This document shows positions 18,888 to 27,613 of a DNA stretch of 64,000 bases, in pieces. Under the pieces are notes generated by a model. The model was not told the origin of the DNA, made no database searches, and was given only the letters and a program-made list of their open reading frames with translations. Source of the stretch: Gammaproteobacteria bacterium (GTDB lineage: Bacteria; Pseudomonadota; Gammaproteobacteria; Steroidobacterales; Foliamicaceae); contig WTGP01000008.1 in the NCBI GenBank assembly GCA_011523505.1, positions 244,629-308,628 on the forward strand, written 5' to 3'. The position numbers and the translations under genes are program-made. How positions within the stretch are numbered: position 1 is the first letter of the stretch; each line of letters opens with the position of its first letter.

Positions 18888-19676
18888 TTATGCGGGAGCG
18901 GGGGTGAGCGCGAGGACGCGCAGGGGGCTGCCGGAACCTTCTTCCAGCTTGAGCGGCGCGGTGAACAGCACGGCGCCGGTGGGCGGCAGCCGGTCCAGGT
19001 TGTTCAGGCACTGCAGGCCGTACTTGCCGGCGCCGTGCATGTAGTAGTGGCAGGGGTACGGCGGGTTCAGGCGCTGCGCCTGGCCGCTGTCGGTGCCGAT
19101 GGTCTCGGTGCCGAAACCGAGCACGTCGCGCTCGTCCACCAGGAATCGTACGCAATCCACGTCGGGACCCGGCGTGTGCTGGCCGATCTCGTCGTAGTTC
19201 TGAAACGCCACCGGATCGTTGACCCGGCGCGCCCAGCCTGTGTGCATCAGCACCCAGGCGCCCGCGGGTATCCGCCCATGATCCGCTTCCCATTCCTCCA
19301 GGCGCTCGCGGGTCAGCAGGAAGTCTGCGTCGCGCTCGGCGTCCCTGGTGCAGTCCACCACGCAGGCCGGCGCGATCATGTGTTCGGGCGGAATCGTATC
19401 GACCGAGTTATTGGGCAGTTCGCGACCGGAAACCCAGTGGATGGGCGCATCGAAATGCGTTCCGGTGTGTTCGCAAAGCGTGAAGTTGTTCCAGTACCAG
19501 GCAGGGCCGCGGCCGTCGTAGCGGGAGATCTCCTCGCTTCGGTAAGGCAGCGCCTGGCCCATTTCCGGCGGAAGGCTAAGCTGGGGAAACGAGGGGCCCA
19601 GCGTGTGCGTCAGGTCGACGACCTTGAGCTTGTCGGCGGCGATTCCCGCCAGCAGGTCCTGGAGCAGGTCGGTCAC
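18888..19676 (-). CDS. Cyclase-family metal-dependent hydrolase (kynurenine formamidase-like fold)
   Basis: Member of the cyclase family (PF04199 type). The metal site motif HTGTHFDAPIHW is clear, preceded by VVDLTHTLGP and followed by GTDSGQAQRLNPPYPCHYYMHGAGKYGLQCLNNLDRL. Family members hydrolyse N-formylkynurenine or isatin and related cyclic or acyl substrates. I choose GTG 19676, which overlaps the upstream SDR stop as GTGA (262 residues), over the track start 33 bases upstream inside the SDR gene. It is the last gene of the coupled catabolic operon and may release a product by C-C, C-N or ester cleavage; the substrate is unknown. Confidence 0.82.
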   Translation of the reverse strand: MTDLLQDLLAGIAADKLKVVDLTHTLGPSFPQLSLPPEMGQALPYRSEEISRYDGRGPAWYWNNFTLCEHTGTHFDAPIHWVSGRELPNNSVDTIPPEHMIAPACVVDCTRDAERDADFLLTRERLEEWEADHGRIPAGAWVLMHTGWARRVNDPVAFQNYDEIGQHTPGPDVDCVRFLVDERDVLGFGTETIGTDSGQAQRLNPPYPCHYYMHGAGKYGLQCLNNLDRLPPTGAVLFTAPLKLEEGSGSPLRVLALTPAPA

Positions 19677-20401
19677 AGCGTCAGTGAACCCACGGAAGTG
19701 CCGCCGCAAACGTAGAGCGTCTGCCCGGTCACGAAGCCGTTGCCGCGGTCGAGGAAGAACAGGGCGGCGCGGGCGACGTCGGCGGGCCGGCCCAGGCGGC
19801 CGATCGGAATCGAGGAAGCCAGCTTGCCGGCGCGTTCGCTGCCCGGGGGCACGACGTCGTCGAACATTTCGGTCTGGGCGATCGGGCCGGGCAGGATGAC
19901 GTTGGCGGTCACCTTCTGCGGCGCCAGCTCCAGCGCCCAGGTGCGCGCCAGGCCCAGCATGCCGGCCTTGGTGGACGCGTAGGCGGTGCGCTTGGCCAGC
20001 CCCACGACCGCGCGGCTGGACATGAGCACGATGCGGCCCCAGCCGGCCTCGCGCATGCAGTCGAGACTGGCCTGCACCATCGCTACCGCCGCGCCCATGT
20101 GCAGGCGCGCCAGCGCGTCCATGTCTTCCTGCGTGACTTCCGGCAGCGGCCTTTCGCGGATCACGCCCGCGTTGTGCACCAGCCGGTTGGCCGGAACGCT
20201 TGCAGCCGCTTCCTCGAAGGCCTGCCGGGTCGCTTCGGGATCGGTGAGATCGACCGCGATCGATTTCACCGCGGCGGAGTCGGTCGCGGCGGGCCGGCGC
20301 GAGAAACAGATCACCTCGCTGCCCTGCTCCACCAGCATGTCCACGAGACAGGCGCCGATGCCGGAGCTCGCGCCCGTCAGCCAGACCCGGTCCCCGCTCA
20401 T
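19673..20401 (-). CDS. Short-chain dehydrogenase/reductase
   Basis: NAD(P)-dependent oxidoreductase of 242 residues with all classical SDR elements: WLTGASSGIG (Rossmann loop), VHNAGV, the catalytic Ser in VLMSSRAVVG and Tyr-x3-Lys in YASTKAG, and NVILPGPIAQT after it. The start is ATG 20401, overlapping the DUF35-SDR gene (ATGA); the 457-residue track ORF extends into that gene in the wrong frame. Probably oxidises or reduces a hydroxyl/keto group on a CoA-linked or free intermediate, given its operon. Confidence 0.9.
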   Translation of the reverse strand: MSGDRVWLTGASSGIGACLVDMLVEQGSEVICFSRRPAATDSAAVKSIAVDLTDPEATRQAFEEAAASVPANRLVHNAGVIRERPLPEVTQEDMDALARLHMGAAVAMVQASLDCMREAGWGRIVLMSSRAVVGLAKRTAYASTKAGMLGLARTWALELAPQKVTANVILPGPIAQTEMFDDVVPPGSERAGKLASSIPIGRLGRPADVARAALFFLDRGNGFVTGQTLYVCGGTSVGSLTL

Positions 20402-21648
20402 GCGGTCTGCGACTCCAGCGCCAGTTCGCGCTCCAGCACCTTGGGGTTGTGCTTCCACCGCTCCAGCCATTCCTTCGCGACGTCCCCCGGGAACAGGTCC
20501 TCGACGCCGTCGCGCAATCCCTGGACGATGTCCCGGGCCAGCCTTTCCGGCGCCAGCTTGGGCGGCGGCAGGGGCTGGTTCCATTCCTCGTCGATGGGGC
20601 CGGGGAACACGTTCACGACCCGGATTCCCGCGTCCTGCATCTCCGCGCGCAGGCATTGCGAGAGCGACAGCGCCGCGGCCTTCGAGGCCGAATACGTGCC
20701 CTGCGGCGGGTAGTTGCTGAGCGCGTAAACGCTGAGCACGTTCACCCAGGCCGTGGCCGACGCGCCGCCGTCGGCGCCGCGCGCGCGCATGGCCGGGCCG
20801 AAGGACTGGGCCAGGCGCAACAATCCCAGGTAGTTGACCTCCATTTCCCGCCGGGCCAGTTCCGCCCCGCCGCTGCCGGCTATGCCCTGGGTCCGGTGCA
20901 CCTCGGCGTTGTTGACGAGAATGTCCACCCGCCCGCCGATCTCCGCGCCGATGCGCTTGACCCCGCGTTCGTCGGTCAGGTCCAGCGGGATGACGGTGAC
21001 CTGGGGCAGCTTCTCGATGGCCTCCTGGCCCGCGTATTTCTTCCACGGCTCGGCCTGCCCCACCCAGATGACGGCCGCGCCGGCCGCCGCGAGCTCCCGT
21101 ACCAGCGCCTGGCCGACCCGGCTCTTGCCGTCGGTCACCAGCACCTTGCGGTGTTCGGGATCGCAGGAGAATTCCCCGTGACGTGGATCCGTGCTCATGT
21201 CTCCCAGTTCATCCGCGGGGAGCGCCACCAGCACGCCTCGGCCCGCCTTGTCCAGTTTAGCCGTAACGCGCACCGCGGCGGGCGGCGCCGGGCAATCGCG
21301 GTGCAGGTGCGCCACGACCACCGGACCCTCCTCGAGCCGGGTCAATCCCAGTCTCCAGGGCAGGCGTTCGCGATAGAAAGGATCGTTGCTGTGATGCAGG
21401 GTCGTGTGCGCCAGCAGCTCGCCGCGCCCCGACATCGGCGTCCAGAGCAACTCCTCGGAAAGACAGCCTCGGCAACTGTCCACCGGCGGGTATTGCACCC
21501 GGCCGCAGGACTCGCAGCGCTGCAGCGCAAACCGCCCTTCCGCCGCCTGCGCCGTCAGGCCCAGCGCCGTGCGGCTGCGCGGCATCGGCGGCGTCAGCGG
21601 CTGCCGCGTGCGCAGGATGGGGTTCTTGAGGCGGGGCCTGGCGCGCAT
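20398..21648 (-). CDS. DUF35 (zinc ribbon/OB-fold) - SDR fusion protein
   Basis: Two-domain protein of 416 residues. Residues ~30-155 form a DUF35 unit: a rubredoxin-like zinc ribbon with CESC (45-48) and CRGC (59-62), then an OB fold (GRGELLAHTTLHH ... EEGPVVVAHLHRD). Residues ~165-416 form an SDR: YSASK near 319 with the upstream catalytic Ser in NVLSVYALS. Its cofactor loop is degenerate (VTDGKSRVGQ in place of TGxxxGxG) and NNAG reads NNAE, so nucleotide binding may be altered. DUF35 proteins are obligate partners of thiolase-fold enzymes, and the thiolase-like gene lies three bases upstream. The fusion suggests that the SDR acts on the product released from that complex. Both activities are inferred. 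Confidence 0.85.
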   Translation of the reverse strand: MRARPRLKNPILRTRQPLTPPMPRSRTALGLTAQAAEGRFALQRCESCGRVQYPPVDSCRGCLSEELLWTPMSGRGELLAHTTLHHSNDPFYRERLPWRLGLTRLEEGPVVVAHLHRDCPAPPAAVRVTAKLDKAGRGVLVALPADELGDMSTDPRHGEFSCDPEHRKVLVTDGKSRVGQALVRELAAAGAAVIWVGQAEPWKKYAGQEAIEKLPQVTVIPLDLTDERGVKRIGAEIGGRVDILVNNAEVHRTQGIAGSGGAELARREMEVNYLGLLRLAQSFGPAMRARGADGGASATAWVNVLSVYALSNYPPQGTYSASKAAALSLSQCLRAEMQDAGIRVVNVFPGPIDEEWNQPLPPPKLAPERLARDIVQGLRDGVEDLFPGDVAKEWLERWKHNPKVLERELALESQTA

Positions 21649-21651
21649 GGC

Positions 21652-22815
21652 TCAGGGGCGGGCAAGGACGGCGGCGGCGCTGCACAGGCCGCGGTCGTAG
21701 TTGATCATGCCGAAACCGGAAACGGCGCCGTGCGTGGCGTCGGCAACCTGCCGGCCGAGCGGACGGCGAAGAAGCTGGCGCATCGCCTCCACCAGCCCAA
21801 GGAACCCGCCGGCGGCGCCCGCCTGGCCCATCGAGAGCTGGCCGCCGCAGGTGTTCAGCGGACAGTCGCCGTCATACGCGAACTCATGCTCGCGAACGAA
21901 TGCCGCACCCTCGCCCGTAGGACAGAAGCCCAGTTCCTCGATCTGCATCAGCGTGATCACCGGATAGTCGTCGTAAGCCTGGAAGAAATCCATGTCGCCC
22001 GGGCCCACGCCCGACTGCCCCCAGAGTTCGTCGCGGTCCAGCGCCCAGCCTCCGCGCATCTGCACGGGGTCGTCGGGAAAGGCATTGTGCCGTTCGATCG
22101 CGCCGAGCACCCGCACGGAGTCCAAACCCAAAGCGTCGGCGCGCTCCGCCGTCATGACAAGGTAGCCGTCCGCCCCGGCGCAGGGCATGACGCAGTCGAA
22201 CAGGTGCAGCGGCTCGGCTATGACCCGCGCGCCGAGGTATTGGTCAAGATCGAGCGGCTTGCGCAGCAATGCATGAGGGTTGTCCATGGCGTTGCGACGC
22301 TGGGCCACGCACAACTTGCCGAAGTCCTCCCGCTCGACGCCGAACTGCCGCATCCACCAGTCGGTGATGAAGGCGAAGCTGGCGTTGGGGCCGCCCGATC
22401 CGTACGGATAGACGGCGTCCTGGGCGAAGCGGCTGAAAGTGGAAAGCGTGCGCCGGAACGTGTCCACGTGATTGGTGTCGCCGGCGATGCAGGCGACGAT
22501 CTCCGCGTCGCCCGCCTGCACAGCGCGGGCCGCCCGCCTGAGGCAGACGATGCCGGAGGCGCCGCCCATCGGTACATGGTCCAGCCAGCGCAGCGACATC
22601 CCCAGGTGCTGCGTCAGGCCAACCGCCGTGTCCGGGCCGAGCGTGAAGCTGGATATGCCCAGGCCGTCGATGTCGTCCTTCTTCAACCCGGTGTCCTTGA
22701 GCAGCGCCGCCAGCGCCCGCGCTATCCACCAGTGCGCGTCGTGCGTGGAATAGCGCCGGTACGGAACCGTCACCGGCGCGGCCAGAGCGACGCCCTCGTA
22801 GTCGTGCCGGGTCAT
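21652..22815 (-). CDS. Thiolase-fold protein lacking the N-terminal catalytic Cys (SCP2/lipid-transfer type; possible acyl-CoA aldolase)
   Basis: 387 residues of the non-decarboxylating thiolase superfamily. At the position of the nucleophilic Cys (CASG in thiolases) the sequence reads MGGASGIVCLRRA near residues 82-94, so Cys is replaced by Gly. The later motif NTCGGQLSMGQAGAAGG corresponds to the usual NxxGGxxxxGHPxGATG but lacks the catalytic His. A C-terminal Cys lies in YDRGLCSAAAVLA. Similar Cys-less members (Ltp2) form retro-aldolases with a DUF35 partner in steroid side-chain degradation; a DUF35 protein follows immediately here. I therefore favour an acyl-CoA aldolase over a true thiolase. 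ATGA overlap with the ligase gene. Confidence 0.82.
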   Translation of the reverse strand: MTRHDYEGVALAAPVTVPYRRYSTHDAHWWIARALAALLKDTGLKKDDIDGLGISSFTLGPDTAVGLTQHLGMSLRWLDHVPMGGASGIVCLRRAARAVQAGDAEIVACIAGDTNHVDTFRRTLSTFSRFAQDAVYPYGSGGPNASFAFITDWWMRQFGVEREDFGKLCVAQRRNAMDNPHALLRKPLDLDQYLGARVIAEPLHLFDCVMPCAGADGYLVMTAERADALGLDSVRVLGAIERHNAFPDDPVQMRGGWALDRDELWGQSGVGPGDMDFFQAYDDYPVITLMQIEELGFCPTGEGAAFVREHEFAYDGDCPLNTCGGQLSMGQAGAAGGFLGLVEAMRQLLRRPLGRQVADATHGAVSGFGMINYDRGLCSAAAVLARP

Positions 22816-24464
22816 GCCGCCCTCGACGGGACGGGCCGTTTCAGCTTGCGGGTGTCCACGCAGTCGGCGCGGTCCAGCAGGTCCGCGGCCAGTGATTTCA
22901 GCGCCGCCCGGTCGAGCTTCTCCGTTGTAGTGTGGGGCAAGGCGTCCACGAACGCGACGTAACCGGGCGCCTTGAAGTAGGCAAGCCGCTCGAGACAGTA
23001 GCGCACCAGGTCTTTCGCCGCCGACTGCGCATCGCCGGAGTCCACGCTACCGGCCTTCAGCCGGATGCAGGCAAACACCTCGTCTCCGCGAATCTCGTCC
23101 GGCGCTGCCACGACGCCCGCTTCGGCGACGGCATCGTGCTCGGCCAGCACTCCTTCGACCTCCACGGCGGCGATGTTCTCGCCGCTGCGCCGGATCATGT
23201 TGCTCTTGCGGTCGACGAAGTGCATGTCGCCGTCGGCATCGCGCGCCACGACATCGCCGGTATGGAACCATCCGCCCGCCCATGCGGCATCGGTGGCCGC
23301 GGCGTCCCTGAAATAACCGGAGAAAAAGCCGAGCCGCGGATCGCCGCCGGCGTGGCGCACCCACAACTCGCCCGGCTGATCCGGGCCCACGTCGTTTGCC
23401 CGGTCATCGACGATGCGCACGTCCACCGCCGGCAAAGGCCGTCCGAAACAGGCGGTGCCCCGCTTGCGCGGTTCGCGGTTGGCGATCATCGCGGCGCTCG
23501 CGCCGGTCTCGGTCATCGCCCAGGCCTCCACCAGCGGAAACCCGAAGCGCTCCTCGAACGGCACGTGCTGGCGGCTGCCGACGCCCGCGCCGAACCCGAA
23601 TCGCACGCGGTGACGGCGCTCGGCCGGGTCCTCCTCCAGTTTGAGCAGTATCGCGGGCATCACGCCCAGGTAATGGACGATAGTCGCGCCGGATTCCCGG
23701 ACTTCCCGCCACCAGGTACGCGGGTGAAACCGGTCCAGCGGCACGATGCAGCCGCCGTTGACCAGCATGACCATGGTCGAGCAGGCCATCGCGTTCATGT
23801 GGTGCATCGGCAGCGGCGTGATCAGGCAGTCGCCGGCCTCGTCCAGCGAGCACAGTCCTCCCAGCGCCGTATACCAGTCCCCGATCATCGTGAAATAGCG
23901 GTTGCTGAGCATGCAGCCCTTGGGCTTGCCGGTCGTGCCCGACGTATACAGAAGCGCGCATTCCCGATCGGCGGCATCCGCGGGCTGCCGGCCGGCCCCG
24001 GACTGCGACCGCAATTGCGGAAGGTCTTCGCCAGGCGTGCGCACCGGCACATCCAGCCCTTCCGCCTGCACCACCTCCCGCAGTTCGTCCACCCGCTCCG
24101 GCAACGCGATCACAAGACTTGCCTCGCTGTGCGCGAGCGCGTAGCCCAACTCGGCCGAGCGCCAGGCCGGGTTCATCGGCGCGGCAGATATCCCCAGCGC
24201 GTTCAGCGCCAGCCAGTGCAGGAACATCTCCGGGCGGTTCTCCAGCAGCAGCGCGACGCGTTGTGGACCGCCGTCGGCTATTCTGGAGAATTCGCCGATC
24301 AGCGCCTGCGTGCGTTCCCAGGCTTCGGCATAACTCAGGTCGCCCGCCTCGATGCCCGTCCGCTCGGCCGTGTCCCGCGTAATGCGGAGAAACGGCTTAT
24401 CGGCGTGCCGCCGCGCCGCGTCCTCCAGCACGCGCGCCACGGTGCCCGGGGCTGCGACACTCAC
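22812..24464 (-). CDS. AMP-forming acyl-CoA synthetase
   Basis: ANL-superfamily ligase that activates a carboxylic acid to its CoA thioester via an acyl-adenylate. The P-loop LLYTSGTTGKPKG lies near residues 170-182; further motifs are VEAWAMTETGAS, GWFHTGDVVARDADGDMHFVDRKSNMIRRSGENIA (A8 hinge) and FKAPGYVAFVDALPHTTTEKLDR with the C-terminal catalytic Lys. 550 residues. It starts with GTG overlapping the oxygenase beta-subunit stop. The operon implies a ring or side-chain carboxylate as the substrate; chain length cannot be read from sequence. Confidence 0.92.
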   Translation of the reverse strand: MSVAAPGTVARVLEDAARRHADKPFLRITRDTAERTGIEAGDLSYAEAWERTQALIGEFSRIADGGPQRVALLLENRPEMFLHWLALNALGISAAPMNPAWRSAELGYALAHSEASLVIALPERVDELREVVQAEGLDVPVRTPGEDLPQLRSQSGAGRQPADAADRECALLYTSGTTGKPKGCMLSNRYFTMIGDWYTALGGLCSLDEAGDCLITPLPMHHMNAMACSTMVMLVNGGCIVPLDRFHPRTWWREVRESGATIVHYLGVMPAILLKLEEDPAERRHRVRFGFGAGVGSRQHVPFEERFGFPLVEAWAMTETGASAAMIANREPRKRGTACFGRPLPAVDVRIVDDRANDVGPDQPGELWVRHAGGDPRLGFFSGYFRDAAATDAAWAGGWFHTGDVVARDADGDMHFVDRKSNMIRRSGENIAAVEVEGVLAEHDAVAEAGVVAAPDEIRGDEVFACIRLKAGSVDSGDAQSAAKDLVRYCLERLAYFKAPGYVAFVDALPHTTTEKLDRAALKSLAADLLDRADCVDTRKLKRPVPSRAA

Positions 24465-24946
24465 AGGAAAAGCTGTATGGAAGGCAGCGCCGCGTCGCGG
24501 TTCAGCAATTCGATGCGCTTGACCGCGATCTTCAGACCGCCGTCCTCAAGGCGAAGGTCGTGGTGCGCGACGCCGCCCAGCATGAACTGCTCGTCCAGCC
24601 GTGTCTCGAGATAGACGAACGGCGTGCGCATCGCATATTCGCCCGCATCGTCGTCCCGCCCGACGAGTTCGGGGCGCTGCAGCACATGCTGGCAGAAGCT
24701 CGGCTGCTGCTGCGAATGCGACAGCGGGTTCTTCAGCCGCTCGATGCGCACCTTCAGCAGAAACCTGTCCTCGCAGAACAGCGAGGTGTGGCTGTGCGGG
24801 TCCGTCTGCCCGCGCACAAGCGGCATCCAGTACAGCGCGTCCTCCGTGAACAAGTCGTACCATTCGTCCAGCCGCTTCTCATCAATCAGCCGCGCCTCGC
24901 GATAAACGAACCGCGCCAACTCCGCCTTCCCCGGCCCCTTCGTCAC
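24461..24946 (-). CDS. Aromatic-ring-hydroxylating dioxygenase beta subunit
   Basis: Non-catalytic small subunit of Rieske oxygenases, an NTF2-like cone fold (161 residues). Motifs: ELARFVYREARLIDEKRLDEWYDLFTEDALYWMPL, typical of the family N-terminus, and RTPFVYLETRLDEQFMLGGVAHHDLR near the C-terminus. The start is GTG 24946, forming a GTGA overlap with the alpha subunit; the longer track ORF is antiparallel noise from inside the alpha gene. It is co-translated with the alpha subunit. Confidence 0.9.
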   Translation of the reverse strand: MTKGPGKAELARFVYREARLIDEKRLDEWYDLFTEDALYWMPLVRGQTDPHSHTSLFCEDRFLLKVRIERLKNPLSHSQQQPSFCQHVLQRPELVGRDDDAGEYAMRTPFVYLETRLDEQFMLGGVAHHDLRLEDGGLKIAVKRIELLNRDAALPSIQLFL

Positions 24947-26274
24947 GCGCCGGCCTCGCCGCGGGGAAGCATGTACTTGAGCCAGGCACGGAACTGGCCG
25001 CGCATCGAAACTTCGCTGGTGCCGTTGTAGACGCCGGCTATGCCCTCGTCCTCCGCGGGGTCGTAGTTGCGATGCAGGCTGACCCAATCGTTGCCCTGCG
25101 CGTGCAGACCCTGCTGGATCTCGCTGTAGCAGTGCAGGTCGTCGTGCCCCACCACCGAGGTAGGCGCGTTGATCAGCCGCGAATACGTCATCGTGCGTTT
25201 GAGCAGTTCCTCCGGCGCGCCCGCCAGGCGGAAAGTCCAGCTTTCCAGCACCGTCCTGTTGGCCGCCAGCGGACGCGCGACGCGGATCGCCTGGATCGCG
25301 CCCTTGATCGTGAGGCTGGGGAAATAGACCGTGTTGTGGCGGTTCTCGCCGAGAATCGCGTGGGCCCGTTCCTCGCCGTAGGCTTCGATCATCCGCCGCT
25401 CGTACTCCGGCTCCGCGGAGTACTTCGAGTGGATCGAGAACTTGACGCCGGTATAGGAGTGTCCGTTCTCGTAGATCTTCACGCCCATGTTGTCGAAAAA
25501 GTCGTAGTCGTTGACGAAGGGCGCGAACTGCTGCACCACCATCGGCGGTTCCCCTCCGTCGCCCTCCTCCTCCCAGAGCCGCTTGGCGATACCGGCCGAG
25601 GACTGGTGCGCCACCATCGGGTGCATCGCGTCGTTCAGGTTCTCCACGAACATCTTCCAGTTGCAGTCGTGGTCGTAGCGCAGCACGCCGCCGGCGATCT
25701 CCAGCCGGCCCTCCGGCGAGCGGTCGGCCATGTTGTCGATCGAACTCAGGGAATCGCCGAAATAGTCGTGAAAATCCGGTCCCTCGTTGCTGAGGCGCAC
25801 GAACACGAAGCCCCGGTAGATTTCCTGATTGGGCACCGGCGTCAGACCCTTCCAGTGGGCCGAATCGGAGATCTCCGTTCCCCGGTAGCCGCCCTTCATC
25901 GGGACCGTCCTTAGGCTGCCGTCAAGGCGATAGGTCCAGCCGTGGTACGGACATCGCAGCGCGCTCCCGCAGTTCCCTTCGACCGCGCTGACCACGCGCG
26001 TGCCCTTGTGCGCGCAACGGTTCAGAAAAACCCGCACCTGGTCGTCGCGTCCCCGCAGCATCACCAGCGGCGAGCCGGCGATGTCCGCCGTATAGAAGTC
26101 GCCCCGCTTCGGCACCTGGCTGTCATGACCCATGTAGATCCAGGTGTTGCGCCACAGCCGTTCCAGTTCCAGCTCGTAGAGTTCCTCGGATATGTACAGG
26201 TCGCGATGCACGGCGTCGGGCCGGACCAGGGCGCGCAGTGCGTCGGGATTGCTGGCGTATGAACGGGCGGTCAT
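24943..26274 (-). CDS. Rieske aromatic-ring-hydroxylating dioxygenase alpha subunit
   Basis: Catalytic subunit with an N-terminal Rieske [2Fe-2S] domain (CAHKG near residue 86 and CPYHGW near 108) and a C-terminal mononuclear iron domain (ENLNDAMHPMVAH, giving the D-x2-H-x4-H ligands near residue 215). The enzyme would insert dioxygen into an aromatic or ring substrate using electrons from a ferredoxin/reductase, neither of which is encoded in the window. I use ATG 26274 (MTARSYASN, 443 residues); the extension to 26337 adds no homology. It is the first gene of the catabolic operon ending at the cyclase gene, and is divergent from the serine hydrolase cluster. Confidence 0.94.
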   Translation of the reverse strand: MTARSYASNPDALRALVRPDAVHRDLYISEELYELELERLWRNTWIYMGHDSQVPKRGDFYTADIAGSPLVMLRGRDDQVRVFLNRCAHKGTRVVSAVEGNCGSALRCPYHGWTYRLDGSLRTVPMKGGYRGTEISDSAHWKGLTPVPNQEIYRGFVFVRLSNEGPDFHDYFGDSLSSIDNMADRSPEGRLEIAGGVLRYDHDCNWKMFVENLNDAMHPMVAHQSSAGIAKRLWEEEGDGGEPPMVVQQFAPFVNDYDFFDNMGVKIYENGHSYTGVKFSIHSKYSAEPEYERRMIEAYGEERAHAILGENRHNTVYFPSLTIKGAIQAIRVARPLAANRTVLESWTFRLAGAPEELLKRTMTYSRLINAPTSVVGHDDLHCYSEIQQGLHAQGNDWVSLHRNYDPAEDEGIAGVYNGTSEVSMRGQFRAWLKYMLPRGEAGA

Positions 26275-26351
26275 CGTTGCTGTCGCTATCGCGTAAGCCG
26301 CAGATTCTAGCCCGCGCAGGGCACGATGAGGCGGCACAAGCCTAACGCGCC

Positions 26352-27599
26352 ATGGCAGGAAGAACCGGCGGATTGGGGGATATGATTACGCGCTCGGCAG
26401 GGGTTGCAAACGGATTCGTGAAGAGATTGCTGCGCATCTTCGGACTGACCGTCGCCTGGGCGGTGGGCGGAGTCGTGGGCCTGGTCCTGCTGGTCGTGCT
26501 GGGCTTCCTGGTGGCCAAGCCGACCGAGACCATTCGCCTGTTCGGCCAGTTCGCGGGAAACCGTCCCGGTCACATGCAACGGGTTCCCGGCGCCCCGGAG
26601 CAGCCGCTTCCCAAGGCGTCTTTCGGCGAACGCGCCCTGTCCGTCGAGAGCCTGCAAGCGGCCATGGACTACGGCGCCCAAACCGGGTCCGACGCGCTGA
26701 TCGTCTGGCGCGGCGGCCGCGTTCAGCTCGAGCACTATTACGAGGGCGCCGACGAAAACACGCTAACCTCGACCCAGTCCATGCACAAGTCGGTGCTGGC
26801 CCTGCTGGTGGGCGTTGCGATCGCCGAGGGGCACATCGGCTCCGCGGACGATCCGATCAGCCGTTATCTGCCCGAGTGGGCTGGGGACGAGCGCGCAGCA
26901 ATCACGATTCGCCAGGCGCTCTGGCAAAGCAGCGGCATCGATTTCCCGACCTTCGCCTTCGGCAGCCTGGGGTCGATGATGGGCCTGCTGATCGGCCAGG
27001 ACATGCGTCCGATCACGTTCGAACAACAGGCGGTGGAACCGCCGGCCACAAGTTTCGAATACAACAGCATCAACCCGCTGGTCCTGGGCCTGGTCATCGA
27101 AAAAGCCACCGGCCGGCCGTATGCGGAATACCTGTCCGAAGCGCTCTGGAAGCCGCTGGGCGCCGGCGACGGCTGGGTGCAGATGGACACCGAGGGCGGC
27201 ATGGCCCGAAGCTACTGCTGCCTGGACATTCCGGCCCGCGGCTGGCTTCGTCTCGGCCTGCTGCACCTCGAAGACGGCCGCGCGAACGGCCGCCAGCTCG
27301 TGCCGGAGGAGTGGATCGCGGCCGTCCGCACGCCCGGCCCCAACAACCCGAACTACGGTTTCCTGACCTGGCTGGGCACGGAACACGTGGAGCAGCGCGC
27401 CTACAACTCGAAGGCTTCGCTGCGTGCATACCACTCGGAACCGTTCGCCGCCGATGACGTTACCTATTTCGACGGATTCGGCGGACAGCGCGTCTATATC
27501 ATTCCGAGCGCCGACATGGTGATCGTGCGCACCGGCGCGCTGGCCACGGACTGGGACGATTCGCGTCTGCCCAACCTGTTGCTGGCGGGACTGAGATGA
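26352..27599 (+). CDS. Serine hydrolase, beta-lactamase/penicillin-binding fold (paralogue 1)
   Basis: Class C beta-lactamase-like hydrolase of 415 residues anchored by an N-terminal hydrophobic helix (GLTVAWAVGGVVGLVLLVVLGFLVA). The nucleophile motif is SMHK (S143, K146), the second motif lies in FEYNSINPLVLG (Tyr retained), and the third element reads FDGFGGQRVYIIP in place of KTG. It shares long segments with the two downstream paralogues, notably AYHSEPFAADD and the CC pair in RSYCCLDIPA. Relatives include esterases and oligomer hydrolases (for example nylon oligomer hydrolase), so beta-lactamase activity should not be assumed. A second possible start is ATG 26382. Confidence 0.85.
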   Translation: MAGRTGGLGDMITRSAGVANGFVKRLLRIFGLTVAWAVGGVVGLVLLVVLGFLVAKPTETIRLFGQFAGNRPGHMQRVPGAPEQPLPKASFGERALSVESLQAAMDYGAQTGSDALIVWRGGRVQLEHYYEGADENTLTSTQSMHKSVLALLVGVAIAEGHIGSADDPISRYLPEWAGDERAAITIRQALWQSSGIDFPTFAFGSLGSMMGLLIGQDMRPITFEQQAVEPPATSFEYNSINPLVLGLVIEKATGRPYAEYLSEALWKPLGAGDGWVQMDTEGGMARSYCCLDIPARGWLRLGLLHLEDGRANGRQLVPEEWIAAVRTPGPNNPNYGFLTWLGTEHVEQRAYNSKASLRAYHSEPFAADDVTYFDGFGGQRVYIIPSADMVIVRTGALATDWDDSRLPNLLLAGLR

Positions 27600-27613
27600 A
27601 AGGAGACTTCCTT

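Noticed and set aside
21652-22815. Ordinary acetyl-CoA acetyltransferase
   Set aside because: The nucleophilic Cys and the His of the GHP motif are missing at the expected positions.
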